DNA of 64,000 nucleotides from Pseudomonas veronii (GTDB lineage: Bacteria > Pseudomonadota > Gammaproteobacteria > Pseudomonadales > Pseudomonadaceae): the NCBI RefSeq assembly GCF_001439695.1, contig NZ_JYLL01000023.1:28334-92333 (forward strand). The letters are read 5' to 3'. Made by a program: the position numbers and the translations under genes. Positions 42,224-50,948 of the stretch are shown here, in pieces (positions within the stretch are counted from its first letter, which is position 1; every line of letters begins with the position of its first letter). The notes below the pieces were generated by a model. It was not told where the DNA came from. It did not search any database and saw nothing but the letters and a program-made list of their open reading frames with translations.

Positions 42224-42275
42224 ATCCAAGCCGACTAAAATGTGCCTGACCAACAACAATTAGGGGCCACCCCAT

Positions 42276-43970
42276 ATGCAAACCTGGCAACAGCTCTACA
42301 GCCCGCTCGGCAGCCTCGGCCTGTCCGCACTGGCCGCCGTTATTCCAATCGTATTTTTCTTCCTGGCTCTGGCCGTGTTTCGCCTTAAAGGCCACGTCGC
42401 CGGCAGCATCACGCTGGCGCTGTCGATCCTGGTGGCGATCTTTGCCTTCCAGATGCCGGTGGACATGGCACTGGCCGCTGCCGGCTATGGCTTTGCCTAC
42501 GGCCTGTGGCCCATCGCCTGGATCATCGTCGCTGCGGTATTTCTCTACAAACTGACGGTCAAGAGCGGCCAGTTCGAGATCATCCGCAGCTCGGTACTGT
42601 CGATCACCGACGACCAACGCCTGCAGGTCCTGCTGATCGGCTTCTGCTTCGGCGCCTTCCTGGAAGGTGCCGCCGGCTTTGGTGCTCCCGTGGCGATTAC
42701 CGCCGCGCTGCTGGTCGGCCTGGGCTTCAACCCGCTGTACGCCGCCGGCCTGTGCCTGATCGCCAACACCGCGCCCGTCGCCTTCGGTGCCCTCGGGATT
42801 CCGATCATCGTCGCCGGGCAAGTGACCGGCATCGACGCGTTCAAGATCGGCGCCATGACTGGTCGCCAATTGCCACTGCTGTCGCTGTTCGTTCCGTTCT
42901 GGCTGGTGTTCATGATGGACGGCCTGCGCGGCGTGCGCGAAACCTGGCCGGCCGCCTTGGTGGCAGGCTTGAGCTTTGCCATCACCCAATACTTCACCTC
43001 CAACTTCATCGGCCCGGAACTGCCGGACATCACCTCGGCCCTGGCCAGCCTGGTTTCCTTGACTCTGTTCCTGAAAATCTGGCAACCCAAGCGCACCGCC
43101 GGCGCGCAGATTGCCGGTGCGACCTCCAGCGCAACGATCACCGCCAGCGCCGGCGGCTTCGGCCTGCCACGCAGCACTGTCGCTTCGCCCTACAGCCTGG
43201 GGCGAATCTTCAAAGCCTGGTCGCCGTTCCTGATCCTGACCGTGCTGGTGACCATCTGGACCCTCAAGCCCTTCAAGGCGATGTTCGCCGCAGGCGGCTC
43301 GATGTACAGCTGGGTGTTCAACTTTGCGATCCCGCACCTGGACCAACTGGTGGTCAAGGTTGCGCCTATCGTGACCAACCCGACGGCCATCCCCGCGGTA
43401 TTCAAACTGGACCCGATTTCAGCGACCGGCACTGCGATTTTCTTTTCCGCGCTGATCTCGATGCTGGTATTGAAGATCGACATCAAAACTGGTCTTACCA
43501 CTTTAAAAGAGACCTTCTACGAACTGCGCTGGCCGATCCTGTCCATCGGCATGGTGCTGGCTTTCGCGTTCGTCACCAACTACTCGGGCATGTCCTCGAC
43601 CATGGCATTGGTCCTGGCCGGCACCGGCGCAGCCTTCCCGTTCTTCTCGCCGTTCCTCGGCTGGCTGGGGGTTTTCCTGACAGGCTCCGACACCTCGTCC
43701 AACGCGCTGTTCAGCTCGTTGCAAGCCACCACCGCCCACCAGATCGGTGTCAACGACGTCCTGCTGGTCGCGGCAAACACCAGCGGCGGCGTGACCGGCA
43801 AGATGATTTCGCCGCAATCGATCGCTGTGGCCTGCGCCGCTACCGGCCTGGTCGGCAAGGAATCCGACCTGTTCCGCTTCACCCTCAAGCACAGCCTGTT
43901 TTTCGCCACCATCGTCGGGCTGATCACACTGGCCCAGGCCTACTGGTTCACCGGCATGCTGGTGCATTGA
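42276..43970 (+). CDS. lldP: L-lactate permease
   Basis: A 564-residue inner-membrane lactate/proton symporter of the LctP family with about 12-14 hydrophobic segments. Family motifs seen are GAFLEGAAGFGAPVAITAALLVGLGF (split here only for reading), NTAPVAFGALG and the C-terminal GSDTSSNALFSSLQ with NTSGGVTGKMISPQSI. AGGGG precedes the ATG. It is the first gene after the LldR operator; lutABC follows 137 bases later, after a small hairpin. Confidence 0.95.
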   Translation: MQTWQQLYSPLGSLGLSALAAVIPIVFFFLALAVFRLKGHVAGSITLALSILVAIFAFQMPVDMALAAAGYGFAYGLWPIAWIIVAAVFLYKLTVKSGQFEIIRSSVLSITDDQRLQVLLIGFCFGAFLEGAAGFGAPVAITAALLVGLGFNPLYAAGLCLIANTAPVAFGALGIPIIVAGQVTGIDAFKIGAMTGRQLPLLSLFVPFWLVFMMDGLRGVRETWPAALVAGLSFAITQYFTSNFIGPELPDITSALASLVSLTLFLKIWQPKRTAGAQIAGATSSATITASAGGFGLPRSTVASPYSLGRIFKAWSPFLILTVLVTIWTLKPFKAMFAAGGSMYSWVFNFAIPHLDQLVVKVAPIVTNPTAIPAVFKLDPISATGTAIFFSALISMLVLKIDIKTGLTTLKETFYELRWPILSIGMVLAFAFVTNYSGMSSTMALVLAGTGAAFPFFSPFLGWLGVFLTGSDTSSNALFSSLQATTAHQIGVNDVLLVAANTSGGVTGKMISPQSIAVACAATGLVGKESDLFRFTLKHSLFFATIVGLITLAQAYWFTGMLVH

Positions 43971-43995
43971 GACCACAGGTAATCACGCAATAACC

Positions 43996-44020
43996 GACGC
44001 CGAACCGCGATTTCGGCGTC
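43996..44020 (+). terminator. Hairpin between lldP and lutA
   Basis: GACGCCGAA and TTCGGCGTC arms around a 7-base loop, without a T-run. It is more likely a processing or partial-termination site than a full stop of the lactate transcript. Confidence 0.45.
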
Positions 44021-44106
44021 AGCTCTCCACAACCCTTCTGCCGGGCCGCTGAACACGCTGCGGCCCTGACGGACGGACAACCGGGACCACCCGGAGAACG
44101 CGCCTG

Positions 44107-44931
44107 ATGAGCGAGCTTTTTTACAACGCCGTGCCGAATGCCACCCGTGTCGCGCCGCCTCTGGCCGAGCCACGCGAATACCCCCACGAAAAACCGCAGA
44201 AGGTCTACCTGTTCGGCACCTGCGTGGTCGATCTGTTTTATCCCGAAGCCGGCATGGACGCGATCCACCTGCTGGAACGCGAAGGGATCTGCGTGGATTA
44301 TCCCCAAGGGCAAAGCTGCTGCGGGCAACCGGCCTACACCTCGGGCTATACCGACCAGGCCCGGCAAGTGGCACGCGCGCAACTGGCGCTGTTCGCCGGC
44401 GACTACCCGGTGGTGGTGCCATCCGGCTCCTGTGCCGGCATGTTACGTGAGCACTACGCCGACCTCTTCAAGGACGAACCCGACACCCTCAAACAGGTGC
44501 AGGCCCTCGCGGCCCGGACTTATGAGTTGGCGGAGTTCCTGTTGTTCGTGTGCAAGGTTCAACTCAACGACAGCGGGGCGCCGGTCAAGGTCGCCCTGCA
44601 CACGTCGTGCTCCGCGCGTCGGGAAATGAACACCCACCTTCACGGCCGCGAACTGCTTGCCCAATTGCGCAATGTCGAACGCGTCGACCACAGCCACGAA
44701 AGCGAATGCTGTGGCTTTGGTGGGACGTTCAGCGTGCGTATGCCAGACATTTCCGGCGCAATGGTGGCCGACAAGACCCGAGCCTTGCAGGACTCCGGCG
44801 CCCATCAAGTACTGAGTGCTGATTGCGGTTGCCTGATGAACATCAATGGCGCTCTGGAGAAACAACAGGCGGCCTTACGCGGGCAACACCTGGCCAGCTT
44901 TCTCTGGCAACGCACCGGGGGTGAACGATGA
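44107..44931 (+). CDS. lutA: Lactate utilisation iron-sulfur protein LutA/LldE
   Basis: A 274-residue protein with two CCG domains (cysteine-rich, as in heterodisulfide reductase and GlpC). The CCG motifs are SCCGQPAYTSGY (about 72-83) and ECCGFGGTFSVR (about 200-211). With LutB and LutC it forms a cytoplasmic complex that oxidises L-lactate to pyruvate, as shown for Bacillus and Shewanella homologs. It overlaps lutB by ATGA. The N terminus (about 25 residues before VYLFGTCVVD) is longer than in many LutA proteins. Confidence 0.93.
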   Translation: MSELFYNAVPNATRVAPPLAEPREYPHEKPQKVYLFGTCVVDLFYPEAGMDAIHLLEREGICVDYPQGQSCCGQPAYTSGYTDQARQVARAQLALFAGDYPVVVPSGSCAGMLREHYADLFKDEPDTLKQVQALAARTYELAEFLLFVCKVQLNDSGAPVKVALHTSCSARREMNTHLHGRELLAQLRNVERVDHSHESECCGFGGTFSVRMPDISGAMVADKTRALQDSGAHQVLSADCGCLMNINGALEKQQAALRGQHLASFLWQRTGGER

Positions 44932-46379
44932 ACGCCGCGCTGATTCCCACCGTCGAGGTGTCGGAAGACTTCCGCACCCGCGCCCACCAGGCACTGGGCG
45001 ACGCGCAACTGCGAAACAACTTTCGCAATGCGATGGATTCCCTGATGAGCAAACGGGCGGCGTCTTTCAGCGACGCCCACGAACGCGAACACCTGCGCGC
45101 CCTCGGTAACGCGGTGCGCGCCCGCGCCCTGTCGAAGCTGCCCGACCTGCTCGAACAACTGGAAGCCAACCTGACCCGAAACGGCGTGACCGTGCATTGG
45201 GCAGAAACGGTTGAAGAGGCCAATGCGATCGTGCTGTCGATCATCCGCCGGCGCGAAGCCACGCAGGTGATCAAAGGCAAATCCATGGTCAGCGAAGAGA
45301 TGGAGATGAACCACGTACTCGCCGCCCAAGGCATCGAATGCCTTGAGTCGGACATGGGTGAGTTTATTGTTCAACTCGACCATGAGAAGCCGTCCCACAT
45401 CATCATGCCGGCGATCCACAAGAACGCCAGCCAGGTCGCGTCGCTGTTCCATGAAAAACTCGGCGTGGAGTACACCAAGGATGTCGACCAGTTGATTCAG
45501 ATTGGTCGCCGCGTGCTGCGGGAAAAGTTCTTCGAAGCGGATATCGGCGTCTCCGGCGTCAACTTCGCCGTGGCCGAAACCGGCACGCTGCTGCTGGTGG
45601 AAAACGAAGGCAACGGGCGTATGTCGACCACAGTGCCACCCGTGCATATCGCCGTGACCGGCATCGAGAAGGTCGTGGAAAACCTGCGCGACGTGGTGCC
45701 GTTACTGTCGCTGCTGACCCGCTCCGCGCTCGGCCAGCCGATCACCACCTACGTCAATATGATCTCCGGCCCGCGCAAGGCCGATGAGCTCGACGGCCCC
45801 GAAGAAGTCCACCTGGTGCTGCTGGACAACGGACGCAGCCAGGCGTTTGCCGACAGCGAATTGCGTCAGACGCTCAACTGCATTCGCTGCGGCGCATGTA
45901 TGAATCATTGCCCGGTGTATACCCGAATCGGTGGCCACACCTACGGCGAGGTCTACCCCGGCCCTATCGGAAAAATCATCACACCGCATATGGTCGGCCT
46001 GGCAAAAGTACCGGACCATCCCAGTGCGTCTTCGTTGTGCGGTGCTTGTGGAGAAGTGTGTCCGGTAAAAATTCCGATCCCGGCCTTGCTACGCCGTCTG
46101 CGGGAAGAGAACGTAAAAGCGCCGGATAGCCCACACCCCGTGATGCGCGGCCAAGGCAGCAAGTATTCGCGCCAGGAGCGGTTCATCTGGAACGCCTGGG
46201 CCAAGCTCCACAGCTCACCGACGCTGTACCGCCTGTTCACATTCGCCGCCACGCGCCTGCGCGCCCTCGTACCGAACAACGTCGGGCCATGGACGCAAAA
46301 CCATAGCGCGCCTAAACCCGCCGCCCGTTCGCTGCATGACCTGGCACGCGAGCATTTGGCCAAACAGGGAGCGCGTTGA
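44928..46379 (+). CDS. lutB: Lactate utilisation iron-sulfur protein LutB/LldF
   Basis: A 483-residue subunit with two [4Fe-4S] ferredoxin-like clusters: CIRCGACMNHCPVY (about 316-329) and CGACGEVCPVKIPIP (about 371-385). The large N-terminal LUD domain (about 60-300) includes KGKSMVSEEMEMN. It should pass electrons from lactate to the quinone pool through the complex. It overlaps both neighbours (ATGA with lutA, TGATG with lutC), so the three are tightly coupled. Confidence 0.95.
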   Translation: MNAALIPTVEVSEDFRTRAHQALGDAQLRNNFRNAMDSLMSKRAASFSDAHEREHLRALGNAVRARALSKLPDLLEQLEANLTRNGVTVHWAETVEEANAIVLSIIRRREATQVIKGKSMVSEEMEMNHVLAAQGIECLESDMGEFIVQLDHEKPSHIIMPAIHKNASQVASLFHEKLGVEYTKDVDQLIQIGRRVLREKFFEADIGVSGVNFAVAETGTLLLVENEGNGRMSTTVPPVHIAVTGIEKVVENLRDVVPLLSLLTRSALGQPITTYVNMISGPRKADELDGPEEVHLVLLDNGRSQAFADSELRQTLNCIRCGACMNHCPVYTRIGGHTYGEVYPGPIGKIITPHMVGLAKVPDHPSASSLCGACGEVCPVKIPIPALLRRLREENVKAPDSPHPVMRGQGSKYSRQERFIWNAWAKLHSSPTLYRLFTFAATRLRALVPNNVGPWTQNHSAPKPAARSLHDLAREHLAKQGAR

Positions 46380-47050
46380 TGAGCGCCAAGCAAAATATCC
46401 TCGGCAAATTGCGCCACAGCCTGACGGGCACAACACCAGTGCCCGACAACTTCGATGAGGCCCTGGTCACACAGATCTACACCTACCCGCCAGAGCAGCG
46501 CATCGCACAATTGCGCAAGCTGATGGAGGCGGTGCATACCGAGATCCACCTGACCCGCGGCGCCGAATGGCCAGCTTTACTCGCGCAGCTGCTGCAAAAA
46601 CGCGAGCTGCCCAGCCTGCTCATCGCGCCGACAACCGAGCATGGGCGGCGCATCACCGAGCACTGGTCGAACCATCCGCAATTGCCGCAGCTCAAAGCCT
46701 ACGACCGCCCTGTGGAAGAATGGAAAGCCGAGCTGTTTAATGACACACCGGCCAGCCTGACCACGACCCTCGGCGCCATCGCCGCCACCGGTAGCCTGAT
46801 TCTGTGGCCCACGCGGGAAGAACCGCGACTGATGAGCCTGGTGCCGCCGGTACACTTTGCACTGCTCAAGGCCAGCGAGATTTACGACAACTTTTATCAG
46901 GTCCAGCAGCAATTCGCCTGGGCCCAAGGCATGCCCACCAATGCCCTGCTGGTGTCCGGCCCGTCGAAGACCGCTGACATCGAACAAGTTCTGGCTTATG
47001 GCGCCCACGGTCCGAAGGACCTGGTGGTGCTGATCCTGGAGGACCAATGA
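46379..47050 (+). CDS. lutC: Lactate utilisation protein LutC/LldG
   Basis: A 223-residue LUD-domain protein, the third subunit of the L-lactate oxidising complex. The start is placed at ATG 46379, overlapping the lutB TGA; a TTG one codon earlier is less likely. Conserved blocks are LGAIAATGSLILWPTREEPR and a C-terminal ISGPSKTADIE-like stretch, here VSGPSKTADIEQVLAYGAHG. It overlaps the following dehydrogenase by ATGA. Confidence 0.93.
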   Translation: MSAKQNILGKLRHSLTGTTPVPDNFDEALVTQIYTYPPEQRIAQLRKLMEAVHTEIHLTRGAEWPALLAQLLQKRELPSLLIAPTTEHGRRITEHWSNHPQLPQLKAYDRPVEEWKAELFNDTPASLTTTLGAIAATGSLILWPTREEPRLMSLVPPVHFALLKASEIYDNFYQVQQQFAWAQGMPTNALLVSGPSKTADIEQVLAYGAHGPKDLVVLILEDQ

Positions 47051-49857
47051 GTCTGCCTGCCGCTTTCCTTGCTGACGTCGCACAGCTGATCCCGAAAATT
47101 CGTCGCTTCGACGACCCACTTTCCACCTTGGCATTTGGCACAGACGCCAGTTTTTACCGACTGATCCCACAGCTGGTGATTCGCGTCGAGTCGGAAGACG
47201 AAGTCGTGGCGCTGCTGAAACTGGCCCAGCGCGATCATGTTCCGGTGACCTTCCGCGCAGCGGGCACCAGCTTGTCCGGGCAGGCCATCAGCGATTCGGT
47301 GCTGATCGTACTGGGGGACAACTGGAACGGCCGCGAAATTCGTGGGCAAGGCACGCAGATCCGCCTGCAACCCGGCGTGATCGGCGCCCAGGCCAACGCC
47401 TGGCTGGCGCCATTCGGGCGCAAGATCGGGCCGGATCCGGCGTCGATCAACGCCTGCAAAATCGGCGGCATCGTCGCCAACAATGCCAGCGGCATGTGCT
47501 GCGGTACGGCGCAAAACACCTACCACACCCTGGCCGGGATTCGCCTGGTGCTGGCCGACGGCAGCCGCCTGGACACCGAAGATGCCGCCAGCGTCGCGGC
47601 ATTTCGTCAGCAGCACGGCGCGCTGCTTGAACGCCTGGCCACACTCGGGCGGGAGACGCGGGCAAACGCTGAACTGGCCGCCAAAATCCGCCACAAATAC
47701 CGTCTGAAAAATACCACCGGCCTGTCACTCAACGCCCTGGTGGATTTCGATGAGCCGCTGGATATCCTCAGCCACCTGCTGGTGGGCTCCGAAGGCACCC
47801 TGGGCTTTATCAGCGCAGTGACTTACGACACCGTCATCGACCACCCGAACAAAGCCTCGGCGCTGATCGTATTCCCCGATGTCGAGACCTGCTGCAATGC
47901 GGTGACCGTCCTGAAAACCCAACCGGTCTCAGCGGTTGAGCTGCTCGACCGACGCAGCATGCGTTCGGTGCAGGACAAACCCGGCATGCCCGCCTTCGTA
48001 CAACATCTATCGGAAAATGCCTGCGCACTGTTGATCGAATCCCGTGCGGCATCGCCCTCTTTGCTCCAGGAGCAACTGGCGCTGATCATGGCGTCCCTGG
48101 CGGCGTTTCCGGTGGAAAAACAGGTCGACTTCACCGAAGACCCGGTGGAAAACGCCCGCCTGTGGGCGATCCGCAAAGACACCTTCCCCGCCGTCGGCGC
48201 CGTGCGCAAAACCGGCACTACGGTGATCATCGAAGACGTGACGTTCCCGGTCGAGCAGTTGGCCATCGGCGTTAACCGTTTGATCGAGCTGTTCGACAAA
48301 CACCACTACGACGAAGCCATCCTTTTCGGACACGCTCTGGAAGGCAATCTGCACTTTGTGTTCACCCAAGGCTTCAACAGCAGCGAAGAAGTCGCACGCT
48401 ACCAAGCGTTCATGGACGACGTCGCCCAACTGGTGGCCGTAGAGTTTGGCGGCTCACTGAAAGCCGAGCATGGCACCGGCCGCAACATGGCGCCGTTCGT
48501 CGAGCTGGAATGGGGCAGCGACGCCTATCAACTGATGTGGCAACTCAAACGCCTGCTCGACCCCAACGGTATTCTCAACCCGGACGTGGTGCTCAGCGAA
48601 GATCCGCAGATCCACCTTAAACACCTCAAGCCGCTGCCTGCCGCCGACGAGCTTGTGGATAAGTGTATCGAGTGCGGTTTCTGCGAGCCGGTATGCCCGT
48701 CGAAAGGCCTGACCTTAAGCCCGCGCCAGCGCATCGTGATCTGGCGCGATATCCAGGCGAAGAAACGCGCCGGCATCGACACCACTGAACTGGAAACGGC
48801 CTACCACTACCAGGGCATCGACACCTGCGCCGCCACCGGGTTATGCGCCCAGCGCTGCCCTGTGGGAATCAACACCGGCGACTTGGTGAAAAAACTCCGG
48901 GCCCGCGACGCCGACCATACGAAAACCGCCGAATGGTTGGCCACCCACTTCGCCACCGCGCTGCAAGGCGCGCGCTTTACCCTGCACGTCGCCAACGGCG
49001 CACGCATGCTGTTGGGCGCGCCGCGCCTGGCCAAGTTGTCGGCCACAGTGAGCAAGTTGTCCAAGGGACAAATCCCACAATGGACCAACGCCATGCCGCA
49101 ACCGGAAAAAGCCATTCGCTTCAGTCCGGCGGTGACCGATGAGCGGCCACGCGTGGTCTACCTCGCGGCATGCGTCTCACGCGCCATGGGCCCGGCAGCT
49201 GGCGATAAAGAGCAAACGTCGCTGTACGACAAAACCCGCGGCCTGCTGGAAAAAGCCGGCTACCAAGTCGTCTTCCCCGACAACCAGGACAACCTGTGCT
49301 GCGGCCAGCCTTTCGCCTCCAAGGGCTATGCCGAACAGGCCGAACACAAGCGCCAGGAACTGATCGGCGCCTTGCTCCACGCCAGCCGCGGCGGCCTCGA
49401 CCCGATCTACTGCGACACCAGCCCCTGCACCCTGCGCCTGGTGCAAGACCTGGGCGAAACACGCCTGGACCTGTACGACCCGGTACGATTTATCCGCACA
49501 CACCTGATGGACCGCCTCGACTTCATACCGCAGGAAGCACCGATCGCCGTACACGTCACTTGCAGCACCCAGCACCTCGGGGAAAGCCAGGCCCTGATCG
49601 ACCTGGCCCGCCGCTGCGCGAAAACCGTGGTGATCCCGGAAGGCATCCACTGCTGTGGTTTTGCCGGCGACAAAGGCTTCACCACCCCGGAACTCAACGC
49701 CCACTCCCTGCGCTCACTGAAAGACGCCGTGCAATATTGCAGCGAAGGCATCTCCACCAGCCGCACCTGCGAGATCGGCCTGAGCCAGCATGGCGGCATC
49801 GATTACCACGGGCTGGTCTACCTCGTGGACCGCGTAACCCGACCGAGGGCGCACTAA
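47047..49857 (+). CDS. FAD and iron-sulfur D-lactate dehydrogenase (Dld-II type)
   Basis: A 936-residue fusion. The N-terminal FAD-binding domain (about 35-260; FRAAGTSLSGQA, GGIVANNASGMCCG) and FAD-oxidase C domain (about 265-515) are followed by two [4Fe-4S] motifs, CIECGFCEPVCPSKG (about 540) and CAATGLCAQRCPVG (about 594). The C-terminal CCG half carries CCGQPF and HCCGFAGDKGF. This layout matches the membrane-associated, NAD-independent D-lactate dehydrogenases that donate electrons to quinone or cytochrome. The last gene of the lactate cluster, it begins within the lutC stop. 2-hydroxyglutarate or glycolate as substrates cannot be excluded. Confidence 0.85.
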   Translation: MSLPAAFLADVAQLIPKIRRFDDPLSTLAFGTDASFYRLIPQLVIRVESEDEVVALLKLAQRDHVPVTFRAAGTSLSGQAISDSVLIVLGDNWNGREIRGQGTQIRLQPGVIGAQANAWLAPFGRKIGPDPASINACKIGGIVANNASGMCCGTAQNTYHTLAGIRLVLADGSRLDTEDAASVAAFRQQHGALLERLATLGRETRANAELAAKIRHKYRLKNTTGLSLNALVDFDEPLDILSHLLVGSEGTLGFISAVTYDTVIDHPNKASALIVFPDVETCCNAVTVLKTQPVSAVELLDRRSMRSVQDKPGMPAFVQHLSENACALLIESRAASPSLLQEQLALIMASLAAFPVEKQVDFTEDPVENARLWAIRKDTFPAVGAVRKTGTTVIIEDVTFPVEQLAIGVNRLIELFDKHHYDEAILFGHALEGNLHFVFTQGFNSSEEVARYQAFMDDVAQLVAVEFGGSLKAEHGTGRNMAPFVELEWGSDAYQLMWQLKRLLDPNGILNPDVVLSEDPQIHLKHLKPLPAADELVDKCIECGFCEPVCPSKGLTLSPRQRIVIWRDIQAKKRAGIDTTELETAYHYQGIDTCAATGLCAQRCPVGINTGDLVKKLRARDADHTKTAEWLATHFATALQGARFTLHVANGARMLLGAPRLAKLSATVSKLSKGQIPQWTNAMPQPEKAIRFSPAVTDERPRVVYLAACVSRAMGPAAGDKEQTSLYDKTRGLLEKAGYQVVFPDNQDNLCCGQPFASKGYAEQAEHKRQELIGALLHASRGGLDPIYCDTSPCTLRLVQDLGETRLDLYDPVRFIRTHLMDRLDFIPQEAPIAVHVTCSTQHLGESQALIDLARRCAKTVVIPEGIHCCGFAGDKGFTTPELNAHSLRSLKDAVQYCSEGISTSRTCEIGLSQHGGIDYHGLVYLVDRVTRPRAH

Positions 49858-49994
49858 TCCTGCACAAAAACAGAACCCCTGCGCGGCGACGTAGTCATCT
49901 GCATAGGCCTCGGCGATCGAGGCTCATCAGTGATGTCGCTGGCAGCCCTTGAACGCCAGCAGCGTCGAGCCCTTTTTCGCAAGGAGATACCCTT

Positions 49995-50279
49995 ATGAAG
50001 CATTCCGCTCTTGCTGGCGTGTTCATTACCGCTGCGATGCTGGCCTCACCGGCGTTTGCCGCCGGAAAAACCGACCAGCTTTGTCAGATTAATCTCGACA
50101 AAATCAACAACGGCAAAGCCCTGCTCGCCACCGACACCACTGGCAAAAGCGGCGAAATCGACACCGCCGTGTCTCAAGCCAAAGCCGCCCAAGCAGCAGG
50201 TGATGACAAGAGGTGCATAGAGATCACGTCCAAAGCCCTGCAAGACCTACAGAACAGCGACAAAGGCGCCAATCAGTAA
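49995..50279 (+). CDS. Small secreted protein of unknown function
   Basis: A 94-residue protein with a clear Sec signal peptide (residues 1-22, cut probable after AFA). The mature part is a hydrophilic, probably helical 70 residues with two cysteines (LCQINLD and KRCIEIT) that could form a disulfide in the periplasm. AAGGAG stands before the ATG, and a strong hairpin follows, so it looks like a single-gene unit. I do not recognise a named family. It lies between the lactate cluster and ssrA. Confidence 0.75.
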   Translation: MKHSALAGVFITAAMLASPAFAAGKTDQLCQINLDKINNGKALLATDTTGKSGEIDTAVSQAKAAQAAGDDKRCIEITSKALQDLQNSDKGANQ

Positions 50280-50294
50280 CACCTCGACGCTCAT

Positions 50295-50314
50295 GGCCAA
50301 CCTTCGGGTTGGCC
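50295..50314 (+). terminator. Terminator after the small secreted protein
   Basis: GGCCAACC-TTCG-GGTTGGCC, a perfect 8-bp stem with the very stable UUCG loop, followed by TTCTG. It separates this gene from ssrA. Confidence 0.8.
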
Positions 50315-50381
50315 TTCTGTGACCGTTTGGCGTACACTGCACAGGCTTGTCACTCACTAAGAAACAACGAGTTACAAGCAC

Positions 50382-50775
50382 GGGGCCGTTTAGGATTCGA
50401 CGCCGGTCGCGAAACTTTAGGTGCATGCCGAGTTGGTAACAGAACTCGTAAATCCACTGTTGCAACTTTCTATAGTTGCCAATGACGAAACCTACGGGGA
50501 ATACGCTCTCGCTGCGTAAGCAGCCTTAGCCCTTCCCTCCTGGTACCTTCGGGTCCAGCAATCATCAGGGGATGTCTGTAAACCCAAAATGATTGTCATA
50601 TAGAACAGAATCGCCGTGCAGTACGTTGTGGACGAAGCGGCTAAAACTTACACAACTCGCCCAAAGCACCCTGCCCGTCGGGTCGCTGAGGGTTAACTTA
50701 ATAGACACGGCTACGCATGTAGTACCGACAGCGGAGTACTGGCGGACGGGGGTTCAAATCCCCCCGGCTCCACCA
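50382..50775 (+). ncRNA. ssrA: Transfer-messenger RNA
   Basis: A 394-base tmRNA. It begins GGGGCCG...GGATTCGACGCCGGT and ends with the T-arm GGTTCAAATCC and acceptor ...GGCTCCACCA, forming the alanyl tRNA-like domain. The tag frame at 50478-50519 reads ANDETYGEYALAA then TAA; a first alanine is added from the charged tmRNA. It rescues stalled ribosomes with SmpB and marks the product for proteolysis. The 3' end is a favourite integration site, and an integrase follows directly. Confidence 0.97.
50751..50775 (+). other. Probable attL: ssrA 3' end as integration site
   Basis: The T-arm and acceptor end of ssrA, with the integrase gene reading away from it 174 bases later, is the classical left junction of an ssrA island. 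The insertion preserves a complete tmRNA. No matching second copy was seen to the right, so attR is expected beyond the window. Confidence 0.6.
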
Positions 50776-50799
50776 TTTAGTCTTCCCAGGAAGACCCAG

Positions 50800-50845
50800 A
50801 AAAGCCGTAAAGCCTAGAGAAATCAAAGCTTTACGGCTTTTTTCT
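50800..50845 (+). terminator. Terminator of ssrA
   Basis: AAAAGCCGTAAAGC and GCTTTACGGCTTTT form a 14-bp stem around a 14-base loop, continuing into TTTTTT. It lies about 25 bases after the mature tmRNA end. Confidence 0.9.
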
Positions 50846-50889
50846 TGCCCGCGTTTTCCCACCTGGTCCCAGGGCATCCCACAGTTGAC

Positions 50890-50910
50890 GGGGGCATATA
50901 TGGGGGCATA
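50890..50910. repeat. Direct repeats upstream of the integrase
   Basis: GGGGGCATA occurs twice with a 12-base period (50890-50898 and 50902-50910), and a related inverted form TGCCCCCAATGCCCC lies at 50941-50955 over the integrase start. Such short repeats are typical arm-type binding sites of P4-family integrases; binding is inferred. Confidence 0.5.
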
Positions 50911-50948
50911 AAACGCTCATCAGCTCGCTCGGAGAGGATGTGCCCCCA

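Noticed and set aside
42222..43346. 374-codon frame antisense to lldP
   Set aside because: The plus-strand frame is a full lactate permease with membrane helices; the antisense product is Gly/Gln/Asp-rich and motif-free.
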